Below, in pieces: positions 17,384-25,653 of a DNA stretch of 64,000 bases. A model generated the notes under the pieces. It was given only the letters and a program-made list of their open reading frames with translations, ran no database searches and had not been told where the DNA came from. The stretch spans positions 186,001-250,000 of the forward strand of contig NZ_JALDNB010000003.1 of assembly GCF_022699665.1 (NCBI RefSeq). The letters run 5' to 3'. A program made the position numbers and the translations under genes. The DNA is from Chryseobacterium aahli (GTDB taxonomy: Bacteria; Bacteroidota; Bacteroidia; Flavobacteriales; Weeksellaceae). Each line of letters begins with the position of its first letter. The first letter of the stretch is position 1.

Positions 17384-18544
17384 TTACAATCCAGACCAGC
17401 CCGTAGCCCAAGATGGTTCTAAAATACCGTTTCCTGCTCCGGTTGCATCAGGTTTCTTTGTGTAAGTTGTATCAATAATCGTAACGGGTGAGCCTGCAGA
17501 AGATTTTAATGAGACTTCTGTCGTTGTATTTTCAAATAAGAGATTTGTGATTCTCTTTTTTCCGTTAAAACGTGCAACGGTAGAATCGCTTTCTATGGTA
17601 ACGCCTTTCGACCAATTAGAAAAAACGATATTGTCTAAGACCGCGTACGTTCCTTGTTTTAATTTGATTCCCTCAGATTCACCGGAATTGGCACCGATGA
17701 ACGTGACGTTTTTGATGGTGGGGTTTGATCTTGGTGAAGCGTTATCGTTGCTGGCATTATTAATGCCTGTAATTCCCGTATTGCCTGTGCCGTCTGTTTT
17801 TCTTTTGGTATAAATATTTGAGGCATTGCCCACCCATCCGTCTTTATAGCTGAATGCGTGATTGATGTTTCCAACAGAAACTATGTTGGAAACATTGACA
17901 GTTCCACCATAAATTTCTATACCGTCATCAGCAGTATTTAAAAGTGCTACACTTTCAACCTTTGTTGCATTCCCAATTCCAAAAAGTGAAAGTCCGTTGA
18001 ATTTTTTGCCAGCAGAAAATTCAGCCCCCGCATATTCAATTCGTACAAAAGTTAAAGATCCGGAATTATCGGTCGCCTCAGTTCCACCATAGATGGAATT
18101 TGCAATTTCAGAAGAGCCAGAACTTCCTGTGTTAATGGGAGCTTTTCCGCAAATGACGATTCCGCCCCAGTTTCCTGTTTCTGTGGTTTCTGATGTGAAT
18201 ACAACCGGAGACCCTGCTGTTCCGTTGACGTAAATTTTCCCACCTTGTTCAACCAAAATATAAGATAAAGGACCTGCTGTTGCAGTAATTTTTATCCCGG
18301 CAGGAATGACAAGCGTTCCGCCATTTTTTATAGTAACAATACCGCTGAGTTGATAAGATTTCAGTGGATCAAGCGTCACCACTTGCCCGCTTGTCACTTC
18401 ACCTTTAAAATTATTAGGATCCTGAGCAATTCCTACAGTTGCTATTTCTGTAATTGTTTCTTCATCTTCACTGCATGAATAAATGATGGATGACGAGCCA
18501 ATGATGAATGCAGCAATGATTAATCTAAAGTAATTTTTCTTCAT
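17384..18544 (-). CDS. Right-handed beta-helix lipoprotein, distal copy
   Basis: 386 residues from the ATG at 18544; an upstream in-frame ATG at 18568 would add 8 residues ahead of a normal leader, so I prefer 18544. SPII signal with Cys24 (IYSC), then repeated strand-turn units with GTLVIPAGIKI, LVEQGGKIYVNGT, NWGGIVICGKAPI and ADDGIEIYGGTVNVSNIVSVGN, typical of pectate-lyase-like parallel beta-helices. No catalytic Asp/Lys/Arg triad of pectate lyases stands out. It shares this pattern with the next gene (18739-19950), and the pair are paralogs. Expected to be lipid-anchored in the outer membrane and to work with the receptor encoded upstream (inference). Confidence 0.8.
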   Translation of the reverse strand: MKKNYFRLIIAAFIIGSSSIIYSCSEDEETITEIATVGIAQDPNNFKGEVTSGQVVTLDPLKSYQLSGIVTIKNGGTLVIPAGIKITATAGPLSYILVEQGGKIYVNGTAGSPVVFTSETTETGNWGGIVICGKAPINTGSSGSSEIANSIYGGTEATDNSGSLTFVRIEYAGAEFSAGKKFNGLSLFGIGNATKVESVALLNTADDGIEIYGGTVNVSNIVSVGNINHAFSYKDGWVGNASNIYTKRKTDGTGNTGITGINNASNDNASPRSNPTIKNVTFIGANSGESEGIKLKQGTYAVLDNIVFSNWSKGVTIESDSTVARFNGKKRITNLLFENTTTEVSLKSSAGSPVTIIDTTYTKKPDATGAGNGILEPSWATGWSGL

Positions 18545-18670
18545 AATTCTCAGGTTATTCTCCTTCAACGGTTTTTTTGTCTATCTATTTTGAATGAGAA
18601 TACCAAATTACCATTTTTCTACTTAGTTTCCCAATTCAAACTGCAATGAATTTAAATCTTTATAAAAAAT

Positions 18671-18704
18671 AACCGCGCCCGAAGAGTTAATTCCGGGCGC
18701 AGTT
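18671..18704 (-). terminator. Intrinsic terminator or attenuator between the two beta-helix genes
   Basis: A G/C-rich 11-bp stem (aaccgcgcccg / cgggcgcagtt, one mismatch) is followed on the minus strand by an A/T-rich run (attttttataaag read leftwards). It would lower expression of the distal beta-helix gene relative to the receptor and proximal copy. Confidence 0.7.
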
Positions 18705-18738
18705 TTCAATTTGATATGAAGAAACTAATTACTTAATC

Positions 18739-19950
18739 TTATAAAGCAGAAAGAAGATTAACTCCGTCTACAGTTGCCCAAGCTCCTGCTGGTAGAGAAA
18801 CTTTAGTTACTGTTGTTGCGTTCGTGAAAGTTTTTCCTCCATTTGTTGCAGCATAACCCCAAACTCCTGAGTTATCAGAGTTTACATAGTTTAATGGAGA
18901 TACAACAACTTTACTTGGGGTTGCGTTTACCTGGCTAGCATTGGTAGCATCATCTTGGATAAGAACCGCATAAGCGCTTTTACCTCCCATGTTTTTATAT
19001 CCGCTGATGTAAACATTACTGAAGATACCAGTTCCTTGTCTCTTAAATTGGATTGCAGAAATTTCTACTGAACCTGCAACTTCTGGGTTTGTATTTGTAT
19101 CTCTGATAAGAGTGATGTTAGAGATTTTCGGAGCAGTATTGTCAATATTTGCTGAAGCTTCTATTTCCATACCGAAGTTTCCTGTAACAGTTTGGAATGC
19201 AAACCAGTTGCTGTTATTTTGTCCGCTCCAAGCATCTTGCCAGTCAAAAGAATCGTCATAGTTACCATAAGCTACTAAATTCTTAGCACTTACTGTACCT
19301 CCGAAGAATTCAAAACCGTCATCAGTACCTTTATAAGCTACAAGGTTTTCTAAAATTGTACCATCACCTACCGCATAGAATGTGAAAGAATTGGTTTCTG
19401 ATGTACCATCACCAATTTTTTTACCTGCATATTCTGTACGCACATATTGAAGGATTCCTGAGCTGAAGTTAGCATCTGTACCACCATAAGTAATAGTGTT
19501 TCCATCTTCTGACATTGCAGTAGCATTTCCGTTAACAGCTTTGATAGGAGCTTTACCATAGATGGTGATTCCTCCCCAACCTCCTGGAGTTTTATTAGCT
19601 GTAGTGAATACAATTGGTTCACTTGCAGATCCTGTAGCAATCAACTTTCCTCCCTGTAGAATAACCAAACTAGTTGTAGTTGTAGTAGAAGCAATAAATT
19701 TTGCACCAGCCTCAATCGTAAGGGTAGCACCGTCTGCCACTTTTACAATACCTTCTAATGTATAGTTTCCTTTTTTTACAGTCAAATTACCTGTGATTAA
19801 GTTTGGTAATTTTGATCCATCAGGAAGAACACCTGAAGTAGCTCCTGGAGCAGTTACTACACCATCAGTACCATCATTTACTTCTATTGTACAAGAAGAA
19901 ACACTTAAAAGTAAAGTCAGTGATAATAGAGTTAAAAGATTTGTTTTCAT
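18739..19950 (-). CDS. Right-handed beta-helix lipoprotein, receptor-proximal copy
   Basis: 403 residues. SPII signal with lipobox SVSSC (Cys20), then a low-complexity linker and helix units: YTLEGIVKVADGATLTIEAG, LVILQGGKLIATGSA, GGWGGITIYGKAPIK, ITYGGTD and GTDDGFEFFGGTVSAKNLVAYGN. The same words occur in the distal copy, so the two arose by duplication. No enzyme active site is recognisable; a binding or capture role at the cell surface is inference. The start is 31 bases after the TonB-dependent receptor stop, so they are very likely one operon. Confidence 0.83.
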   Translation of the reverse strand: MKTNLLTLLSLTLLLSVSSCTIEVNDGTDGVVTAPGATSGVLPDGSKLPNLITGNLTVKKGNYTLEGIVKVADGATLTIEAGAKFIASTTTTTSLVILQGGKLIATGSASEPIVFTTANKTPGGWGGITIYGKAPIKAVNGNATAMSEDGNTITYGGTDANFSSGILQYVRTEYAGKKIGDGTSETNSFTFYAVGDGTILENLVAYKGTDDGFEFFGGTVSAKNLVAYGNYDDSFDWQDAWSGQNNSNWFAFQTVTGNFGMEIEASANIDNTAPKISNITLIRDTNTNPEVAGSVEISAIQFKRQGTGIFSNVYISGYKNMGGKSAYAVLIQDDATNASQVNATPSKVVVSPLNYVNSDNSGVWGYAATNGGKTFTNATTVTKVSLPAGAWATVDGVNLLSAL

Positions 19951-19981
19951 TTTATATTAAGATTTAATTATTAAAAAAATT

Positions 19982-22585
19982 TTAGAATGTATATCCAACA
20001 GTGAAGTTGAACGATACACCATTGAAATAGCTGTTAAAAGCATAATTGTTATTAGTTTGTACAGGGTAGTAACTTTCGTCACCCAGTTCTACACGATATT
20101 TGCTGTCTAGAATGTTTTGCACTGCCAATTTTACATTCCAGTTTTTTGTAAGCTGGTTTTGATACACAAAATCTAAAAGATGATAAGGTCTTTCGAAATA
20201 ATTGTCTGAACCAGAACTGCCAACAGCATATATTTTTGATCCTGAAACGTTGTAAACTATAGACAATGTTTGGCTAAGGTTATTAGAATTTTTGTATTCG
20301 TATTTCAAATCTGCATTTACTGTATATGGTGCAGCACCTTGAAGACCTCTTTTATTTAATGCACCAGAATAATTTTTAACGTCTGGTTTTTCTAGTAATA
20401 ACTGTTCTGCACTTCTTTCTACATCAGAATACATGATTGTAGCATTAGCACCAAAAGTAAATTTACTTAAAGCGTCAGAAATTCTGCCTAAACTTACTAT
20501 TCCTTCCAATTCTACTCCTGCAAGGGTAGCTTTTTTTGCATTTAAGAACGTGATATCCATACCACTTGCGTTACCTGTAGTTACAAAAGAACGTTCGATA
20601 GCGTTGTCTATTCTTTTAGCAAATAAGTTAACGGCAAACATTTCCTTAGCAGAAGGGAAGTATTCCCATTTCAAATCTGCATTGTAATTTTCACTATTCT
20701 TGATATTGGCATTACCAATAATTGTTGTATTATCCGGATTGATATACTGTAATGGCATTGTTTCGATCAAAACAGGTCTTGTGATTGTTTTGCTTACAGA
20801 TAATCTTAAGTTACTTCTATCAGTTAATGCTTTTTTGATAGATAATGAAGGTAAGAAGTAATAATTATTAGGTGTTAGGTTTTTTGTATTAGAATCACCG
20901 ATATTGTTATAACGGACTATTCTCATGTCATTTTCTATTCTTCCACCTACCAAAATATCCCAAGTGTCGTTTGGTTTGTAATCAAAATTTAAGTAACCTG
21001 CATTTACAAATTGATAAATATTTGACTTGTAATTATATTTGTCAGAACCTTCACTATAATAAAGACTGCCGTTTGAGATTGAGTTATTTAGAGTAGCTTG
21101 TGGCTGATCTATGTTGATTGCCACAGATGTACTTCCAGTTCCAGGATTACCGAAAATAAAACGGTAAGAATTTTTTCTTAAATCTGCAAAACCATTGTAT
21201 CCTACAGATAACTGTAATGGGTAATCTTTTCTTTCTCCTTTTTCACCAAGGAAAACAGAATATTCTCCGTAAGCTGAACCGTAAAATTTACCGTCAACAT
21301 CTAGATACTGTCTGATAAAGCTATTTCCACCGTAAGAAATTAATGCATTGTTGTAATCATCAGGAGCAGTAAGTTCGAAAATTTTTCTGTCCGGCTGGCT
21401 ATAATTATTCATTACATAACTACCTCCAGCTTTGAACTGATGTCTCTGACCAATTTTCTGTGAAGCTGTTAATTGTAAATCTAAAAATCTTGAAATGTCC
21501 TGCTGATTGCTTCTAAAGAAACGTACATCTTGATTACTGAAATTTTTATAACCTAAATAATCTTCAATGATATTCGATGAATTTTGCAAGTATATTGCGT
21601 TCAAATTTACATTTGTACCTTTATTCTTATAACCTAAACCTAACAATGCTGAAGATTCAGTTTCGTATTCAAAGCTTTTTTTACTTAGTAAGTTACTCAA
21701 CTGTATTACGCCACCATTATCTCTAAATTGATTATTCTCACCTTCTCTGTAAGAATATTTCGCTGATTGATTTAAAGAAAATAAAATACCGATATTTCCT
21801 GTTTCACCGGCTTTCAATTTTTGTGCGGTAGTAAAGCCAATGCTTGTATTAGGCATAGATTTCACATTGTCAACATTCCAAGAATCTTTGAATGAATTTA
21901 ATGACTGTTCTTTTGAAAATTGATAACCGTTTGGGCTAGAATCTCTCACTTCACTTGGCAATCTTCGGTCTTGAGAATTTAATCCCAAATATCCTTTCAT
22001 GCCATCAGTACCTTCAGCTATTTTAAAGTTATTTCTAAAAGTGCTCAGTGTGTTAAAACCAACACTGAATTCTACTTTAGAAAAAGATCGATCCATTGTC
22101 AGTGTTTCGATATCGAAAGTTGCACCGGCAAAATCTCCGTAAAGATTTGAGTTGAATGTTTTATAGATATTAAGTTTACCTACAACGTCTGTCGGGAATT
22201 GCTTCAAAGCAATGATTTTTTGAAAAGGGTTGTTTGATGGTGATCCTAATCCGTTGATCAAAAGGTAATTGTATCTTTCCTCAAGTCCACGTACGAAAAG
22301 ACCACGCCCATCAACCGTTGTTATACCGGTAACTTTCGTAAGCCCTTGCTCAACATTAGAGATACCTTTTCTTGATATTTCTTCTGCACTGATCGCCTGT
22401 TTTTGGATGATCGCTCTTTTTTGTTCACCTAAGACTGCAGTTTCAGTCTTCTTATTAGTACTTCCTTGAATTACTACTCCTTCAATTGCCTTTTCTTTCT
22501 TTACCGTATCTTGCACTTTCTCTTGAGCATAGAATACAGATCCAGATAAAAATAAGACTGCAATGCTGAGTTTATAAATTTTCAT
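19982..22585 (-). CDS. TonB-dependent outer-membrane receptor
   Basis: 867 residues from the ATG at 22585 (signal peptide MKIYKLSIAVLFLSGSVFYAQ); an upstream ATG at 22648 would put 21 charged residues before the signal and is unlikely. After the signal comes a short extension (IEGVVIQGS), then the plug (ISAEEISRKGISNVEQGLTKVTGI, VRGLEERYNYLLINGL, VGKLNIYKT) and a 22-strand barrel ending in phenylalanine (NFTVGYTF), the BAM signal. It lacks the N-terminal carboxypeptidase-like domain of SusC receptors and no SusD gene follows; two beta-helix lipoproteins take that place. Divergent from a PhoB/PhoR-like pair, suggesting phosphate- or stress-controlled uptake (inference). Confidence 0.95.
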   Translation of the reverse strand: MKIYKLSIAVLFLSGSVFYAQEKVQDTVKKEKAIEGVVIQGSTNKKTETAVLGEQKRAIIQKQAISAEEISRKGISNVEQGLTKVTGITTVDGRGLFVRGLEERYNYLLINGLGSPSNNPFQKIIALKQFPTDVVGKLNIYKTFNSNLYGDFAGATFDIETLTMDRSFSKVEFSVGFNTLSTFRNNFKIAEGTDGMKGYLGLNSQDRRLPSEVRDSSPNGYQFSKEQSLNSFKDSWNVDNVKSMPNTSIGFTTAQKLKAGETGNIGILFSLNQSAKYSYREGENNQFRDNGGVIQLSNLLSKKSFEYETESSALLGLGYKNKGTNVNLNAIYLQNSSNIIEDYLGYKNFSNQDVRFFRSNQQDISRFLDLQLTASQKIGQRHQFKAGGSYVMNNYSQPDRKIFELTAPDDYNNALISYGGNSFIRQYLDVDGKFYGSAYGEYSVFLGEKGERKDYPLQLSVGYNGFADLRKNSYRFIFGNPGTGSTSVAINIDQPQATLNNSISNGSLYYSEGSDKYNYKSNIYQFVNAGYLNFDYKPNDTWDILVGGRIENDMRIVRYNNIGDSNTKNLTPNNYYFLPSLSIKKALTDRSNLRLSVSKTITRPVLIETMPLQYINPDNTTIIGNANIKNSENYNADLKWEYFPSAKEMFAVNLFAKRIDNAIERSFVTTGNASGMDITFLNAKKATLAGVELEGIVSLGRISDALSKFTFGANATIMYSDVERSAEQLLLEKPDVKNYSGALNKRGLQGAAPYTVNADLKYEYKNSNNLSQTLSIVYNVSGSKIYAVGSSGSDNYFERPYHLLDFVYQNQLTKNWNVKLAVQNILDSKYRVELGDESYYPVQTNNNYAFNSYFNGVSFNFTVGYTF

Positions 22586-22651
22586 TATTTTACTTCCTTT
22601 AGTTTGTAGATTCTTTCGGTGCAAAGGAATAAAACAAATGGGTTGCAATTG

Positions 22652-22684
22652 GTTTAGTTAATTTTAAATATTTCTTAACTAAAC
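22652..22684. promoter_or_regulatory. Candidate operator: 10-bp inverted repeat between receptor and response-regulator genes
   Basis: gtttagttaa (22652-22661) and ttaactaaac (22675-22684) are perfect inverses around a 13-base A/T spacer. On the plus strand TTAAAT (22664) and TTAACT (22675) also recur with an 11-bp step, the helical spacing at which OmpR/PhoB-type dimers bind. It lies about 67 bases upstream of the receptor start. No protein-binding data can be read from sequence. Confidence 0.5.
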
Positions 22685-22757
22685 ATTACGAAATAGCCTT
22701 TAATATTAAGTTTATGTGAATGAAAACGAATTATCAATCATGTTGCTTAAATTTTGT

Positions 22758-22765
22758 TAACTTTG
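22758..22765 (+). promoter_or_regulatory. -7 box (TAACTTTG) for the response-regulator gene
   Basis: TAACTTTG matches TAnnTTTG and ends 17 bases before the ATG at 22783, implying a leader near 10 bases. A TTG at 22743-22745 is too close (12 bases) to be a normal -33 element. Confidence 0.5.
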
Positions 22766-22782
22766 AAATGTAAAAATTGAAA

Positions 22783-23460
22783 ATGAACCAAAAAAAGATT
22801 CTATTAATTGATGATGAACTGGATATTCTCGAAATTCTTTCATACAATTTAGAAAAAGAAGGCTACGATGTTACTACCGCTACAAACGGAAACGAAGGTA
22901 TAGAGAAAGCCAAAGAAATTATCCCGGATCTTATCTTATTAGATGTCATGATGCCAGAAAAAGACGGTATCGAAACTTGTCAGGAATTGCGTAAAATAAA
23001 AGAACTTCAAAAAAGTTTGATCGTTTTTCTTTCTGCAAGAAGTGAAGAGTTTTCTCAGTTGGCAGGTTTTCAGGCAGGAGCTAATGATTATATCGTAAAG
23101 TTGATTAAACCGAAAATTCTGATTTCAAAAGTAAACGCTTTGTTACAGTTGACTTCTCTGGTTTCTGATAATGCAAAACTCATTGAAGTTGGAGATTTGA
23201 TAATAGATAAGGACAACTTTAGAGTTTCAAAAAGCGGACAGCAGTTTTTACTTCCAAAGAAAGAATTTGATCTTTTATATCTTTTAGCTTCAAACACTGA
23301 GAAAGTATTCAAAAGAGAAGAGATTTTAGAAAGAGTTTGGGGAAATGATGTGATTGTGGGCGAAAGAACGATTGACGTACACATCAGAAGACTAAGAGAA
23401 AAATTAGGAATCAATACCATTCAGACTTTAAAAGGAATTGGATATAAATTGATTGTTTAA
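22783..23460 (+). CDS. OmpR/PhoB-family response regulator
   Basis: 225 residues from the ATG at 22783 (a TTG at 22777 is in frame but close to the promoter). Receiver domain (1-120) with acidic pocket Asp10/Asp11, phosphoacceptor Asp54 (LILLDVMMP) and switch Ser84; the conserved lysine is Lys106 but the following residue is Leu, where nearly all receivers have proline (KP). A winged-helix DNA-binding domain follows (about 130-225; RTIDVHIRRLREKLG). Partner kinase lies 46 bases downstream. PhoB-like by overall organisation in Bacteroidota; the stimulus is not shown by sequence. Confidence 0.9.
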   Translation: MNQKKILLIDDELDILEILSYNLEKEGYDVTTATNGNEGIEKAKEIIPDLILLDVMMPEKDGIETCQELRKIKELQKSLIVFLSARSEEFSQLAGFQAGANDYIVKLIKPKILISKVNALLQLTSLVSDNAKLIEVGDLIIDKDNFRVSKSGQQFLLPKKEFDLLYLLASNTEKVFKREEILERVWGNDVIVGERTIDVHIRRLREKLGINTIQTLKGIGYKLIV

Positions 23461-23506
23461 TTCAAAAATCCTATCTTTACTTATAACCCCTTAAATATTT
23501 GTAAAA

Positions 23507-24538
23507 TTGAAATTTTACAGACTTAGTTTCATCTCATCATGTCTATTGACATTGGTGATGTTGGTTTTGGTCGTCATTTTTGATGCCCTGAACGAAAAAT
23601 ATGACCACAACTCATTTTTTAAAATAGGTTTTATCATCTGTGTCTTGGTCATGTTTGTCGTCAATTATGTAGTTCTCGAATTACTTTTCAGTTACTATGC
23701 CAAAAAGCAGGTAAGAAATATCTCCAAAATTTTGCCGGAAGAGATTGTTTACGACAATCAGGAAAACATCACCTTAAAAGAATTGGGAGAAAGATTCTCC
23801 GACTTCAACCAGCAAAAAGTTACTGAGATGGAAGTGATGAAAAAGATGGAAAGTTACCGTAAAGAATACATCGGAAACGTTTCTCATGAGCTAAAAACTC
23901 CTCTTTTTTCAATTCAGGGATACGTAGAAACCTTGAGTGAAGGCGGCGTAGAAAATCTGAACATCAGAGACAAATATCTTGAAAGAATCGGTATCTCAGT
24001 TGAAAGATTGATTGCAATCGTCAATGATTTGGATATGATTAATAGGCTGGAAGCAGGAGAAATAGATGTTACCGTTTCAAAATTTGATGTTAATATCCTG
24101 GTTAAAGAAATTTTCGACCTTCTTGATTTGGAAGCTGAGAAAAATAATACTGTTCTGCAATTACAGACTTTGCACAGTCAGATATTTGTAGAGGCCGACA
24201 AACAAAAGATATCACAGGTTTTCATCAACCTCATTTCAAACGCAATACATTACGCCAACAGACAGGAAGCGAAGGTTGTCGTTAAAACAAGTGTTCTCAG
24301 AAACAAAGTCCTAATCGAAGTGATCGACAACGGAATGGGAATTAAAGAAGAACTTCTCCCAAGAATCTTCGAGCGTTTTTACCGTGTAGAAACCAGCCGA
24401 AGCCGACGACAGGGTGGTTCAGGTTTAGGCTTGGCCATCGTGAAACATATATTAGAAGCTCATAACGAAAACATTACGGTAGAAAGTGTGTATCTTGAAG
24501 GCACCAAATTCAGTTTTATGCTCGAAAAAAGCAAATAA
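23507..24538 (+). CDS. Membrane sensor histidine kinase, PhoR-like
   Basis: 343 residues from a TTG start, chosen because the next ATG falls inside the first membrane helix. Two membrane segments (about 6-25 and 38-62) with almost no periplasmic loop, as in PhoR; then HisKA with SHELKTP (His127), and HATPase_c with N box NLISNAIHYA, DNGMGI, FERFYRVE and GGSGLGLAIV. No PAS domain is obvious between membrane and HisKA. A sensor with so little outside domain usually senses through a partner complex such as a phosphate transporter (known for PhoR); here that is inference. Pairs with the preceding response regulator. Confidence 0.9.
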   Translation: MKFYRLSFISSCLLTLVMLVLVVIFDALNEKYDHNSFFKIGFIICVLVMFVVNYVVLELLFSYYAKKQVRNISKILPEEIVYDNQENITLKELGERFSDFNQQKVTEMEVMKKMESYRKEYIGNVSHELKTPLFSIQGYVETLSEGGVENLNIRDKYLERIGISVERLIAIVNDLDMINRLEAGEIDVTVSKFDVNILVKEIFDLLDLEAEKNNTVLQLQTLHSQIFVEADKQKISQVFINLISNAIHYANRQEAKVVVKTSVLRNKVLIEVIDNGMGIKEELLPRIFERFYRVETSRSRRQGGSGLGLAIVKHILEAHNENITVESVYLEGTKFSFMLEKSK

Positions 24539-24610
24539 GCCGGGTAAAATGTAAGCAAAAAAAAATTCTAAAAATTTATTAAATATTCTTTTCTAAAATC
24601 TCATTTATTA

Positions 24611-24618
24611 TATATTTG
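24611..24618 (+). promoter_or_regulatory. Candidate -7 box (TATATTTG) upstream of the acidic-tail protein gene
   Basis: TATATTTG matches TAnnTTTG and lies 53 bases before the ATG at 24672. The -33 region has no clear TTTG. Confidence 0.45.
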
Positions 24619-24671
24619 CAACAGAATTTGATCAATAGAAATAAGGTAAAAATAGAAATTGGAATAGCAGT

Positions 24672-25274
24672 ATGGTTTACAAAATCCGTGTAATATTAGA
24701 TACAAAAGAAGATATTTTCCGTGATGTTGAAATTAAAGGAAAACAAACACTCTGGAACCTTCATTTAGGAATCAAAAGTGCTTTCAACCTTAGTGGTGAT
24801 GAGCTTTCTACTTTTAATCTCCTAGAAGAAGATGGTACGATTGTGAAGAGCGTTCCTTTGGAAGATATGAGTGATGAAGGGGATGGCGAGATTATGTCAG
24901 ACGTTTACATCGATGAAGCATTTGAAGCAGCTGGTGATAAGGCACAGTTTCAGTACGGTTTACTTGATCTGTGGGAGTTTTTCTGCGAATTGGTAGAAGT
25001 GATTGACGAAACGAAAGGTGTTAATTATCCGATAACCGTTTACAGATTCGGAAATGCTCCATTAAAAGCTCCAAGCAAAAGCGGAGGTGCAGGCTCAAAA
25101 AACAAAAAATCAGCTATGCCTTTGATGGATGATGATTTTGGTTTTGAAGATGACTTCGGGGCAGGCAACAGTTTTGCAGACGAAGATGATGACAGCTTCG
25201 ATGATGACGAAGATGACGACTACAACGATGATGTCTTCGATGATGAAGATGACAGCGACGACGATAGAATCTAA
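24672..25274 (+). CDS. IS1096 passenger TnpR / pRiA4b ORF-3-like protein with polyacidic tail
   Basis: 200 residues, cytoplasmic. The first 130 residues resemble the plasmid pRiA4b ORF-3 fold (YKIRVILDTKEDIFRDVEI, LWNLHLGIKSAF, QFQYGLLDLWEFFCEL), named after insertion elements but common as a chromosomal gene. A Gly/Ser/Lys hinge (about 137-147) leads to a tail of about 50 residues made almost wholly of Asp, Glu and Phe. No transposase or inverted repeats flank it, so there is no evidence of mobility here. Role unknown; an acidic tail could mimic nucleic acid or recruit a basic partner (inference). Closed by a terminator at 25285-25312. Confidence 0.75.
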   Translation: MVYKIRVILDTKEDIFRDVEIKGKQTLWNLHLGIKSAFNLSGDELSTFNLLEEDGTIVKSVPLEDMSDEGDGEIMSDVYIDEAFEAAGDKAQFQYGLLDLWEFFCELVEVIDETKGVNYPITVYRFGNAPLKAPSKSGGAGSKNKKSAMPLMDDDFGFEDDFGAGNSFADEDDDSFDDDEDDDYNDDVFDDEDDSDDDRI

Positions 25275-25284
25275 AAAAATACAG

Positions 25285-25312
25285 CCCTGAAAATTTATTT
25301 TCAGGGTTTTTT
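25285..25312 (+). terminator. Intrinsic terminator after the acidic-tail protein gene
   Basis: A 10-bp stem (ccctgaaaat / attttcaggg) with a 2-base loop is followed by six T, 11 bases after the stop. Confidence 0.9.
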
Positions 25313-25371
25313 ATTGAAATTAATCACAAGATAATTCAACACGCATACTCAAAAAAACTCTCCTACTTTAT

Positions 25372-25475
25372 CAGGAGCTATTTCCCGTCATCCACTCATA
25401 CTCCTCGCAAGCCAGCCTGTCCTGAGCCTGTCGAAGGGCTTGCTGTGGGGTAACCGTTTCTACCGGGGCTAGGGA
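25372..25475 (+). repeat. Dispersed composite repeat, AGGAGCTA family, copy 1 (second copy at 43322-43436)
   Basis: Most of the 379-base spacer 25275-25653 is this element. It starts caggagctatttcccg, has an internal stem (caagcc / ggcttg) holding cctgagcctgtcgaaggg, and ends ccggggctaggg. The copy at 43322 has the same ends (aggagctaattcctg, cagggctatgg) but a different interior around a related ctgagcgaagtcgaag core. No open frame. The rest of the spacer up to 25653 shows nothing recognisable. Confidence 0.75.
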
Positions 25476-25653
25476 AGAGGTCGATTTTACAGATTTCGCT
25501 GATAAAAGAATATAAAGTAAAATTCACAGATTACAATTCACTTTTAAATCTGCAAATTCCTATTTTTGTTTAAGTTAATCAACGAGGAACGATCAAACCT
25601 CATTATTTATGGGATAGAATTTATTCTACACCACTCAAAAACATCAGAAAAAC

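Noticed and set aside
22743..22765. Full -33/-7 promoter for the PhoB-like gene using TTG at 22743
   Set aside because: Spacing is only 12 bases, too short for the Bacteroidota consensus; only the -7 box is kept.
24672..25274. Possible insertion sequence because the protein resembles an IS1096 passenger
   Set aside because: No transposase, inverted terminal repeats or target duplication is visible; the gene has a normal promoter-like box and terminator.
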